From Haloarchaeobius sp. HME9146 (GTDB lineage: Archaea; Halobacteriota; Halobacteria; Halobacteriales; Natrialbaceae): a DNA stretch of 64,000 nt. Location of the stretch: positions 3,100,001 to 3,164,000 of the forward strand of contig NZ_JAODVR010000001.1 in assembly GCF_025399835.1 (NCBI RefSeq), given 5' to 3'. Shown here piece after piece: positions 33,298 through 41,039 of this stretch. The stretch's first letter is position 1. Each line of letters opens with the position of its first letter. Made by a program: the position numbers and the translations under genes. The notes under the pieces were generated by a model. That model did not search any database. It was not told the origin of the DNA and saw only the letters and a program-made list of their open reading frames with translations.

Positions 33298-34314
33298 TCA
33301 GAGGTTCGGCGCGGGCTCGACGACCCGGTAGGTCCGCGCCCGCCCCTCGCCCTCCTTCGCGAGCAGGTCGTACTCACAGAGCTTGTGGAGGTGTTTCCGG
33401 CGGGTCCGGCGGACGTGTGGCTCCTCGACCCGCTCCTCGTAGGCGTCGTGGAGGGTTGCCGAGGAGACCTCGCCGCGCTCGCGGACGATCTCGTACAGGA
33501 CGCGCTGGTGTGCCGAGAGCTTCGAGAGGGTGCTCCGGCGCATGTCGTGTTCGGCTTCCGGAATCGCGCTCGTGACGTGGTCCGCCGCCAGCGTGTCCGA
33601 GCCCTCCTCCTGGGCGGCCTGGGCGGCCGTCCGGAGGATACCGATGGCGAGCCGGGCGTCACCTGCCGCCGCGTCCGCGATGCGTTCGAGCTGGGCCGTC
33701 GCGACCGAATCGGGTTCGAATCCCAGGCGGACGCGGTCCGAGAGGATGGAGACGAGCTGGTCGGTCGCGTAGGGCGTCATCCGGATGGACGTGCAGGTCC
33801 GGAGGCGACTCTGCAGCCGCGGGTCGAGGTTCGCCAGGAACTCCTCCTCGTCGTTGGCGATGAGGACGACCGCCACGTCGGGTATCTGGTAGAGGTCGTA
33901 CAGCACGTCGGTGTCCCGGAGCACGTCTACCTCGTCGAGGACGACGACGTAGGGCTCGCCGTGGTCGCGCAGCCGGCGGACCAGTTCGTCCGCGGGCGTC
34001 GACTGCCGGTGGATGTCGCCGACCGCGCCGAGGTTCTCCAGCAGGCGTTCGAGCACCGCGAATCGGGTGGAGTCGCTCCAGCAGTTGACGTACTGGTGGG
34101 CCACGTCGCGGACCTCGCGACAGAACTGCTCGACGATGTACTGGGCACAGCAGGTCTTGCCCGCGCCGGGCGGCCCGTACAGGAACGCGCTCCCCGGTCG
34201 GTCGTCGCCCGCGACGGGCCGCAGCGCCGTCGAGAGCTGGTTCAACTCGGCGTTGCGGTGGCGGACCTCGGACGGCACCCATTCCTCGCGAAGCACCCGC
34301 GGGTCCGTTATCAT
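33298..34314 (-). CDS. Orc1/Cdc6-like AAA+ ATPase
   Basis: 338 residues from ATG 34314. The AAA+ core has Walker A GPPGAGKT (47-54), Walker B VVVLDEVD (Asp127, Glu128), sensor-1-like VLIANDEEEFL and the arginine-finger region LDPRLQSRL. A winged-helix-like C-terminus (HQRVLYEIVRERGEV, HVRRTRRKHLHKL) would bind DNA. It begins WVPSEVRHRNAELNQL, as Orc1 proteins do. It is shorter than the usual 400-plus residues of an initiator, so it may be one of the many accessory Orc paralogs of haloarchaea. The 114-base divergent spacer shows no AT-rich unwinding element or obvious ORB repeats. Confidence 0.9.
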   Translation of the reverse strand: MITDPRVLREEWVPSEVRHRNAELNQLSTALRPVAGDDRPGSAFLYGPPGAGKTCCAQYIVEQFCREVRDVAHQYVNCWSDSTRFAVLERLLENLGAVGDIHRQSTPADELVRRLRDHGEPYVVVLDEVDVLRDTDVLYDLYQIPDVAVVLIANDEEEFLANLDPRLQSRLRTCTSIRMTPYATDQLVSILSDRVRLGFEPDSVATAQLERIADAAAGDARLAIGILRTAAQAAQEEGSDTLAADHVTSAIPEAEHDMRRSTLSKLSAHQRVLYEIVRERGEVSSATLHDAYEERVEEPHVRRTRRKHLHKLCEYDLLAKEGEGRARTYRVVEPAPNL

Positions 34315-34428
34315 TGCCCGGTCGTTCACACCGGGGCGACGTAAGTGACACGGGGCCGGCACCGGGTCGCACCCGACCCGGACCCACCCAGCACCAGCTA
34401 CTTGCCCGCAGGCCGTGAGATTTCGACC

Positions 34429-35304
34429 ATGCGAGCAGACAGTGCGACGGCCCACGTCGATTCGGGCGTCGGCGTGAACGAGGACGTGGCGACGGTGACC
34501 AACGGCGCAGCCTGGGTCCTCGACGGTGCGACCGGCCTCGGTGGGGAGAGCCACACCCCGGGCGCGACCGACGCGACCTGGTACGTCGGCCGGGTCGACT
34601 GCTACCTGCGCGAGCACGTCCACGACGACGTCCCCCTCGAAACCGTGTTGCGGCGGTGTGTCCAGTCGGTCGCCGCCGAGTTCCACGAGCTGGCTGGCGA
34701 CGTTGACCCCGCGAACGAACCCTCGGCCGCCGTCGCCGTGGCACGCTGGCGCGAGGACAGTGACGCGGTCGAGTACGCGGTTCTTGGAGATGCGAGCGTC
34801 GTGTTCCGGTTCCCCAGCGGCGACGTGGAGACGGTTCACGGGCACGGCCCGCGCGAGCACGACGCCGCGGCCGTGGCCGAACTCGGCCGACTGAAGCGCG
34901 AGGAGGGCCTGAGCCACGAGGACGCGTTCGAGGCACTGCTTCCTCGATTGCGCGAGATCCGCGCCGTGAAGAACACGCCGGAGGGCTACTGGGTCCTGAG
35001 CCTCGACCCCGACGCGACCGACCAGGCGACCACCGGGACCGTCGAAGGGGTCACCGGCGCGAACCTGTTCACCGACGGGGTCGAACCGCTGGTCGAGTCC
35101 TACGAGGTGTTCGGCGACTGGGCGGAGGCGACCAGCTTCCTCCACGAACGCGGCCCGGCCGCGGCGGTCGAACACCTCCGCGAGTTCGAGCGCGCCGACG
35201 CCGACTGCGAGACCCACCCGCGATTCAAACAGCACGACGACGCGGGCATCGCCCTCGTCACGTTCGCCGACGAGACTGTCAGACCTACCGATAGTGCTAA
35301 GTGA
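34429..35304 (+). CDS. PP2C-like protein phosphatase-domain protein
   Basis: 291 residues from ATG 34429. It resembles PPM/PP2C-type Ser/Thr phosphatases by fold pattern: an early NEDVATV strand, AAWVLDGATGLGG for the DGxGG metal loop, VAVARW and YAVLGDASVVFR for the central GDSxx strand, and TGANLFTDGVEPLV for the late TDGL motif. The final DDAGIALVTF fits the DNxTxxxV motif with Ala for Asn. Partial retention of acidic ligands leaves activity uncertain. It is divergent from the Orc1-like gene and 41 bases before the KaiC-like gene, probably co-transcribed. Confidence 0.75.
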   Translation: MRADSATAHVDSGVGVNEDVATVTNGAAWVLDGATGLGGESHTPGATDATWYVGRVDCYLREHVHDDVPLETVLRRCVQSVAAEFHELAGDVDPANEPSAAVAVARWREDSDAVEYAVLGDASVVFRFPSGDVETVHGHGPREHDAAAVAELGRLKREEGLSHEDAFEALLPRLREIRAVKNTPEGYWVLSLDPDATDQATTGTVEGVTGANLFTDGVEPLVESYEVFGDWAEATSFLHERGPAAAVEHLREFERADADCETHPRFKQHDDAGIALVTFADETVRPTDSAK

Positions 35305-35345
35305 GTGAATCGTCAGTTATTGCATGAATCCTAACGGGCAGAACC

Positions 35346-36029
35346 GTGTCTGGCACATTATCCGATATCCTCCCGGACGACGCGTTGTCGCGTCACCGGG
35401 ACTTGCTCGTCGCCGGCCCGAGTCGTGAGACCGTCTGGCCGGTCCCGAGCCACATCCTCGCCAGCGCGGTCGCCCCCGACGACGGGCTGGCCGTCGTGAC
35501 GACACGCACCGCCGCCCGAACGATGGTCGACCGACTCGTCCGCGACGTCCCCGCGCTCGAGCGCGACAACACGGGCGTCGTCGACGGTACCCCCACGCAC
35601 GACGAGGTCCGGGTGGACCCGCGAGAGCGCTACTGGAGCGTCCCCTCACCGGTCGACCTGACCGGCACGAGCATGGCCGTCCACGACTGCATGGAGACGC
35701 TGTGGGAGCAAGGCGTCGCGGACCGCCACATGCTGTTCGACTCGCTGTCGAACGTCCTCATGTCGACGGACTCCGAGACCGTCACGCGCTACGCCCACCA
35801 GCTCCTCCTGCTCGCGAACGCGACCAGCGCGGTGTCGGTGTTCCCCATCTACACGAACGTGACCGACGGGACCGACTTCGAGCGACTCAAGCACCTCTTC
35901 GACGGCATGGTCCGCGTCCGTCGCCGGAACGGCACCAGAGAGGTCCGCTGTGTCGGCATCGACGGCGCGGCGACGGGCTGGGTCAGACTCGGCGATTCCG
36001 AGGCTGTCTCGGGAGCCGAAGCCGATTAA
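35346..36029 (+). CDS. KaiC/RecA-fold protein lacking Walker A (DUF7504-like)
   Basis: 227 residues from GTG 35346. The segment VADRHMLFDSLSNVLMSTDSE closely resembles the Walker B region of KaiC-like proteins (DSLSxLL), followed by the HQLLLLANATSAVSVFPIY strand of the RecA fold. The N-terminal HILASAVAPDDGLAVVTT occupies the place of the P-loop but has no GxxGxGK[ST]. This is a nucleotide-independent RecA-like domain of a type frequent in haloarchaea, and I believe it corresponds to DUF7504. Its role is probably signalling or protein interaction. Confidence 0.7.
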   Translation: MSGTLSDILPDDALSRHRDLLVAGPSRETVWPVPSHILASAVAPDDGLAVVTTRTAARTMVDRLVRDVPALERDNTGVVDGTPTHDEVRVDPRERYWSVPSPVDLTGTSMAVHDCMETLWEQGVADRHMLFDSLSNVLMSTDSETVTRYAHQLLLLANATSAVSVFPIYTNVTDGTDFERLKHLFDGMVRVRRRNGTREVRCVGIDGAATGWVRLGDSEAVSGAEAD

Positions 36030-36139
36030 CGACGAATCGAGTGCGCCGTCCATCGCAACGCAGTCCGCCGGTTTTCCCCGTCGAATCGGCGCACTGAGGG
36101 ACGCTTCGTCTTATCACGGAGTCTCGCCTAGGTAATTAC

Positions 36140-36418
36140 ATGGTCGAAATCGAGACCGAAGAGCAAAAGACACGGGCGGAGATCGCCGCCTGCCTCCGCA
36201 TCCTCGCCGACCAGTTCGAGCGAGACGGTGAGGTGAAGGTCCGCATCGGGGGCGAGAACGTGACCTTCGACCCGGCCGACACGGTGAACGTCAGGCTGGA
36301 GACGGAGTCGGAACTATCGCCCGAGTCCGTCCGGATGTACCGCCGCGTTGGGTTCGATATCGAGTGGTTGCAGCCCTTGCCACTGCGCTCGGGCCCGGTC
36401 GACAGTCACACCGACTGA
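36140..36418 (+). CDS. amphi-Trp domain protein
   Basis: 92 residues. The pattern matches the amphi-Trp domain: an N-terminal ETEEQKTRAEIAACLRILAD helix, then a beta part with VKVRIGGENVTFDPADTVNV and ending FDIEWLQP. These small proteins are common in haloarchaea and bacteria; their function is unknown. The last 105 bases overlap the 3' end of the glycosyltransferase gene on the opposite strand. Its promoter lies in 36030-36139, where cctaggtaattacatgg directly precedes the start. Confidence 0.78.
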   Translation: MVEIETEEQKTRAEIAACLRILADQFERDGEVKVRIGGENVTFDPADTVNVRLETESELSPESVRMYRRVGFDIEWLQPLPLRSGPVDSHTD

Positions 36419-38080
36419 CCCGTAGTCGCTGCCTCGTTTCTCCGCGTCTGCCTCGCCAGTGCCGACTGCCGCCGTCTCCTCCTGGACGGCCACGACGACG
36501 ACGCCCTCGTTCTCGTACACGACGGTGTAGCGGTCGCTCTCGACCAGTGAGTCGCGCATCGAGGGGGACTGCTGGTGGTGCATGCCCCGAACGGTGTAGC
36601 CGTCTTTCGGCACGTAGACGTACTCCGGCGACTGCGAGCCCGATTCGAGGAACCGGGTGAGGCAGGCGGCATCGTCACAGGTCGAGCTGTCACGGAAGGT
36701 GTTCAGCTGGTGTTCGTACCTGGCTGGCGTGGTCCACTCGACGCCCCAGGGGCCGATGAGGATGCTGCGACCGGTCTGCTGGGGGAACCACTCCGCGGCG
36801 TCGCCCAGTACGACGAAGTCGGCCGACTGGGCCGTGTTCGCCTCGGCCCACTGCATCGCCTCGACGTCGTGCGAGTCGACGAAGGCGGGCTGTGACGGGT
36901 CGCCGTGGTGGCTGTCGACCATTCCGCCCGCGTAAGCGACGCCCACGCCGACCGCCGAGAGCGACAGGAGCGCAACGGTCAGGACCGACGCGGTCCGTCG
37001 CCAGCCGGGGGCGGTCCCCGCGTCGAGGCGGGCCACGAGCGCGGGAACGACCGCGAAGACGAACTGGGCGACGAGGATGCCGCCTGCGATGAACTGGAAC
37101 CGGGTCTTGCCGAGGACCCACGCCGAGACGAACAGCCACGCGGGCACGAGGAACCGCCGCTTCCAGAGGGCGTAGAGCCCTGCCGCGTACGTGACGACGA
37201 AGAAGGGCGTGACCGCGTCGGCCACGACGATGGGCTGGACGAACTCGTCGTACAGTCGCCCGGTCCCACCACCGAGCCCGGAGTGCGTTCCGGCGGCACC
37301 GAAGAACACGTCGAACCCGTGGTGGGACGCGACGGTCAGCCACCAGGGCGCGGTCACGAGAACCCCACCGACGGCCACGATCGCGCCGGAGACCAGCCCC
37401 ATCGGCGACCGGTCGAAGGCGGCGTACAGCACGAGGTAGTTCAGGCCGAAACAGACCGCGTACAGCGGATGGGTGAGGATGGTCAGTGCGAACAGGACCA
37501 GCCCCGGGGCGAGCCAGCGCCGGTCGCCGTGGCGGAACAGTCGCAGCCCGGCGAACAGCCCGGTGACGACGAAGAAGAACGCCGGGGCACGGTTGATGCC
37601 ACCGGCCGAGAGGTGCCACTGCAGGACCGGCGGTGCGACCGCGAACACCAGCGACGCGAACGCGGCCCGGCGAGGCGTCCCGAGGAACTCCTGTGCCACG
37701 TAGAAGTACGGGACGACGGTCGCGAGCACGACCAGTCCGGGGAGCAGGCGGCTCAACAGGAACGCGTCGACCCCGGTCAGGTCACGGACGGCCGCCACCA
37801 CGTAGAACATGAGTGGCGGGTACGCCAGTGGGACGCCCTCGGCGGTGTAGCCGGGGACGGTCGGCGGGAGCCCGTACCCGTGGGCGCTGATGGTGTCCGC
37901 GATCTGGACGTAGAGGCCGGCCCCGTACGCGGGATACTGGTGCGTGAGGAGGTAGCTGACGTAGACGAGCAGGCCCGCGGTCAGCGCGAGGCCGAGCCAG
38001 AGTCGTTCGTCGAACTGGCCGGTGGCCAGTCGGGTCGCGATGCGGCTGGTGGTCGAGTCGCGAGAGGTGGTGTGTTCCAT
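36314..38080 (-). CDS. GT39/ArnT-like membrane glycosyltransferase
   Basis: 588 residues with about 11-12 hydrophobic helices. The topology and early loop (Gly-Ala-Gly-Leu-Tyr, then PLAYPPLMFYVVAA) match polyprenol-phosphate-sugar glycosyltransferases of the GT39/ArnT/PMT superfamily, which use a lipid-linked sugar donor outside the membrane. LSAGGINRAPAFFF is also typical. A C-terminal extracytoplasmic domain of about 180 residues follows the last helix (HDVEAMQWAEANT...). It is probably involved in surface protein or lipid glycosylation. It lies 24 bases downstream of the arylsulfotransferase-like gene, and its end overlaps the amphi-Trp gene. Confidence 0.82.
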   Translation of the reverse strand: MEHTTSRDSTTSRIATRLATGQFDERLWLGLALTAGLLVYVSYLLTHQYPAYGAGLYVQIADTISAHGYGLPPTVPGYTAEGVPLAYPPLMFYVVAAVRDLTGVDAFLLSRLLPGLVVLATVVPYFYVAQEFLGTPRRAAFASLVFAVAPPVLQWHLSAGGINRAPAFFFVVTGLFAGLRLFRHGDRRWLAPGLVLFALTILTHPLYAVCFGLNYLVLYAAFDRSPMGLVSGAIVAVGGVLVTAPWWLTVASHHGFDVFFGAAGTHSGLGGGTGRLYDEFVQPIVVADAVTPFFVVTYAAGLYALWKRRFLVPAWLFVSAWVLGKTRFQFIAGGILVAQFVFAVVPALVARLDAGTAPGWRRTASVLTVALLSLSAVGVGVAYAGGMVDSHHGDPSQPAFVDSHDVEAMQWAEANTAQSADFVVLGDAAEWFPQQTGRSILIGPWGVEWTTPARYEHQLNTFRDSSTCDDAACLTRFLESGSQSPEYVYVPKDGYTVRGMHHQQSPSMRDSLVESDRYTVVYENEGVVVVAVQEETAAVGTGEADAEKRGSDYGSVGVTVDRARAQWQGLQPLDIEPNAAVHPDGLGR

Positions 38081-38104
38081 GCGTGGGGACAGACGCGAGG
38101 GCGG

Positions 38105-39532
38105 TCAGTCGCGTTCCAGTTCGAGTGGCTGGTGAACGGACACGGAGTAGGGTGTCCAGCGGAGTTCGAGGGCGGTCCAGACGAGCAGCGAGGCGACACC
38201 CGCGAGGGCGGCGAACACCTCCAGCGGGCCCATCCAGAGCGGTTTGACGTACATCACCGCGTTGAGCACCCGGCCGGGGAGGAGGCCCTTGGCCGTGAGC
38301 CAGAGGGAGCCGAGGAGGCCGTCGTCGCTGGCCGTGCTCCCGTTGGTACCAGCGTCGCCGCCGGTGCCCGGGGTCTGCTCGGTCCCGTCGCCGCCGGTGC
38401 TCGATTCGCCACCGAGAGCCTGCATGCTCTGGCCGCCCGAACTCTCGTCACCGGTGCCGAGGCGCTCGGCCTCGTACGGGAAGGCGACGTCGACGCTCCA
38501 GACGACCTCGCCCTGCGCGTTCACCTCGAACACGCGGTTCCCGTTCGAGTCGGTGATGAGGGTGTTCCCGTTCGGGAGCCGGTCGGCGTCACGGGGCCAC
38601 TGGGCCCGGGCGTCGCTGTATCGCCACGACTCGGTCCAGTTCCCGTCGTCGGTCCGCTGGTACTCGACGACCCGGTTGTTCTCCGAGTCGGCGACGAGCA
38701 CCGCCGGGCCGCCGTTCTCGGCAGGGATGTAGTCCGGGTTGTGCTGCTCGTAGATGGTGTCGTGGTCGCCGTCGCTTCCCAGCGTCCAGTTCTCGACGAG
38801 ACCGGTCTCGCGGTCGAGGAAGACGACCTGGTCCTGGTTGCGCAGGCTCACCATGAACTGGCCGTCCCTGACGACCTCGACGTCGTTGACGTGGGTCCAG
38901 TCGGAGGGGTAGGGGCCCCCGCTGGAGCGCGGGTACTCGCTCTGGGCGTCCCACGACCACTCGACCAGCTCGGTGCTGGTGTTCACGACGAAGACGCGGT
39001 CCTTCGCGATGTCGGCGACGACGTACCGGGTGTCGGAGAGCCGGTCACCGTCGTGCCAGCGGGTCGAATGCTTGCCGGGCGTGACCCTGGAGTAGACGTC
39101 GGTGACGGTCCCCGTGGTGAGGTTTACGCGTTCGATCCCGTTTCGCGTACAGACCGTCTCGCTGTTGCACTCCTCGGCGGAGAGGTGGTCGGCGTAGAGG
39201 TACTCGACGGTCGCGTTCGTCCCCTCGACGGGGTCGACGTCCCAGTAGCGGGTGTGGGTGTCGTTGTAGTACAGCGTGCTCCCGTCGGCGGCGAAGGCGA
39301 CGAGTTCGGCGTTAGAGCGCGGGCCCTCGTCGGCCGAGCCGAGCCAGGTGTTCGAGTCGGTCGCGATGACCGTGATTCCGTCGCGGGGCGGAACGGACTG
39401 CGTGTCGGCGTCGGCGTCGGTGTCGTCGAAGTCGGTCGTCCGGTCGGCCGTGACCAGTCCGAACGACAGGGTCAGAACCGAGAACAGGACGACGACTCCC
39501 AGCGCGACGCGGTACGCTCGTCTCGTGAGCAT
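38105..39532 (-). CDS. Arylsulfotransferase-like beta-propeller membrane protein
   Basis: 475 residues. An N-terminal hydrophobic signal/anchor (VALGVVVLFSVLTLSFGLV) leads to a six-bladed propeller-like region with repeating HDxxxLPNGNTLI and NRVVEYQ units (ADRLPNGNTLITDSNGNRVFE). That pattern is characteristic of the ASST/arylsulfotransferase family and related NHL propellers. After a Ser/Gly/Thr linker two hydrophobic helices anchor the C-terminus. Sulfotransfer is not certain: the catalytic His cannot be fixed from sequence alone. It precedes the glycosyltransferase, so a role in modifying surface glycans is plausible. Confidence 0.78.
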   Translation of the reverse strand: MLTRRAYRVALGVVVLFSVLTLSFGLVTADRTTDFDDTDADADTQSVPPRDGITVIATDSNTWLGSADEGPRSNAELVAFAADGSTLYYNDTHTRYWDVDPVEGTNATVEYLYADHLSAEECNSETVCTRNGIERVNLTTGTVTDVYSRVTPGKHSTRWHDGDRLSDTRYVVADIAKDRVFVVNTSTELVEWSWDAQSEYPRSSGGPYPSDWTHVNDVEVVRDGQFMVSLRNQDQVVFLDRETGLVENWTLGSDGDHDTIYEQHNPDYIPAENGGPAVLVADSENNRVVEYQRTDDGNWTESWRYSDARAQWPRDADRLPNGNTLITDSNGNRVFEVNAQGEVVWSVDVAFPYEAERLGTGDESSGGQSMQALGGESSTGGDGTEQTPGTGGDAGTNGSTASDDGLLGSLWLTAKGLLPGRVLNAVMYVKPLWMGPLEVFAALAGVASLLVWTALELRWTPYSVSVHQPLELERD

Positions 39533-39696
39533 CTACCGGCACGACGATGCTCGGGTGGTTTACTATAGAGTCGTTAAGTGCGGGTCGTGAACGTTCCTCA
39601 TCCCTCCGGGACGGTCGGTATGGAACGCCGGTTAGGGGGTGTGTAACGGTTAACTCGTCCATAATAATCCCCTTCGAGGATGTACGCAGGTGACGA

Positions 39697-41037
39697 ATGG
39701 GACGTGTCTCGCGCAGCCGACTGTTGCTCGTGGTCGCACTCGTGGCCACCGTGGCCATGGTCGGGTTCGATGCCCAGCCACGGGCAGGGACGGAGCCCGC
39801 GGCTCCGAAGTCCGCCGACGAGGTGAAACTCCGCCCCGTCGCGCAGGACGGGTCGACCGCCCTGTGGCCCTACACGAGCCGCGAGACGCGGTTCGAGACA
39901 CTCACACTCCCCATCAACGTCGTCATCCGCGAGGACCCGGCTATCGTCCGGGCGATGTTGACCCGCGAAATCGCCGACGAGGGCCTCGACAGCGACGGGA
40001 GGCAACGCGTCCTGCCCGAGCTGGGCGGCGACGTGTGGGGACAGACCCACGGCGCGACTCGCTACACCTACGTCCACGACCGGGTCGGTGACGACGGGAC
40101 CTGGCAGACCGAATACGCCCAGTTGCACGTCGGCTCGTACCTCGGGAGTCGCCAGCACGTCCGACTGTACGAGGTCCCCGGCGACGACGGGCGGGCGACG
40201 GCCATCCAGGCCCATCACGAACACTGGGACTGGTTCCGCCTGCGCCACACCGTGGGGAGCACCGCCGCCGGGCAGGTGTACCTCGAACAGCACTTCTACG
40301 GCGTGCCGGCGGTGAAGCAGGTGAGCCGCGAGCGCTACGCGAACGGCGGCATCCTCGACGCCGACGGCTGGGTGACGGTCGTCGACGTCCGCGACCGACA
40401 GGCGGTTCCCCCAGGGGGCGCAGGCGGGACCGGGACACCCGCCTCGATGCCTGGCGACCTGCCGGGCGGGTCGATGCTCGACACGACGCTCGTCGGGCTC
40501 GCTGGACTGGCCATCGCCGGCACGCTCGCGACGGACGAACTGGACGAGGTCCGTCAGGAGGCCGAGGATGCTCTCGAGCAGTTCCGCGAGGACCTGAACG
40601 TGACCCGGGGCCACGTCCTGCTGTTCGGGAGTCTCGCGACCATCCCCCTGTGCGTCCGCGTCGGCGGTGTCACGGTCGAACGCCTCGGACTCGTGACGAA
40701 CCCGAAACTCGTCGTGGCCGCGTTCTACCCGGTGCTGGTCGTCGGGCTCCCGCTGTGTGCCTACGGTTTCGCCGCCGGTCTCGGATTCGCCGAGAGCGCC
40801 CTCGTAGCGGTTCTCGGGCTCCTGACCGGCGTCATCCTCGATTACACGTACCTCGGCATCGAGGTCATTCCCCGGTACGTGCTCGTCCAGCGTGCCCTCC
40901 TCCTCGGTGCCATCGCCGTGGTTGCCGCCGCCGGGACCGTCCGTGCCGACCGGCGGTGGCGCCACAACGAACTCCTCGCCGTCGGCGTCGTCTGCTGGCT
41001 GCTCGCCGTGGCGTGGCCGCTTCTGGACCTCCTCTAA
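39697..41037 (+). CDS. Haloarchaeal membrane protein, unknown function
   Basis: 446 residues. It has a signal or anchor helix at residues 8-22 and an extracytoplasmic domain to about residue 230. The C-terminal half has six or so hydrophobic helices. The ectodomain pattern LPINVVIREDPAIVRAML ... HVRLYEVPGDDG ... QVYLEQHFYG faintly recalls the LssY C-terminal domain; this is a weak resemblance, not a call. Its stop is 2 bases before the start of the substrate-binding-protein gene, so they form an operon with the PAP2 gene. It is divergent from the arylsulfotransferase-like gene. Confidence 0.72.
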   Translation: MGRVSRSRLLLVVALVATVAMVGFDAQPRAGTEPAAPKSADEVKLRPVAQDGSTALWPYTSRETRFETLTLPINVVIREDPAIVRAMLTREIADEGLDSDGRQRVLPELGGDVWGQTHGATRYTYVHDRVGDDGTWQTEYAQLHVGSYLGSRQHVRLYEVPGDDGRATAIQAHHEHWDWFRLRHTVGSTAAGQVYLEQHFYGVPAVKQVSRERYANGGILDADGWVTVVDVRDRQAVPPGGAGGTGTPASMPGDLPGGSMLDTTLVGLAGLAIAGTLATDELDEVRQEAEDALEQFREDLNVTRGHVLLFGSLATIPLCVRVGGVTVERLGLVTNPKLVVAAFYPVLVVGLPLCAYGFAAGLGFAESALVAVLGLLTGVILDYTYLGIEVIPRYVLVQRALLLGAIAVVAAAGTVRADRRWRHNELLAVGVVCWLLAVAWPLLDLL

Positions 41038-41039
41038 CG

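Noticed and set aside
34315-34428. Replication origin beside the Orc1/Cdc6-like gene
   Set aside because: No AT-rich stretch, no ORB-like repeats and only 114 bases of GC-rich sequence.
36905-39568. 887-residue plus-strand open frame across the glycosyltransferase and arylsulfotransferase genes
   Set aside because: It spans two sense genes and their gap, shows no fold or membrane pattern and mirrors their codons.
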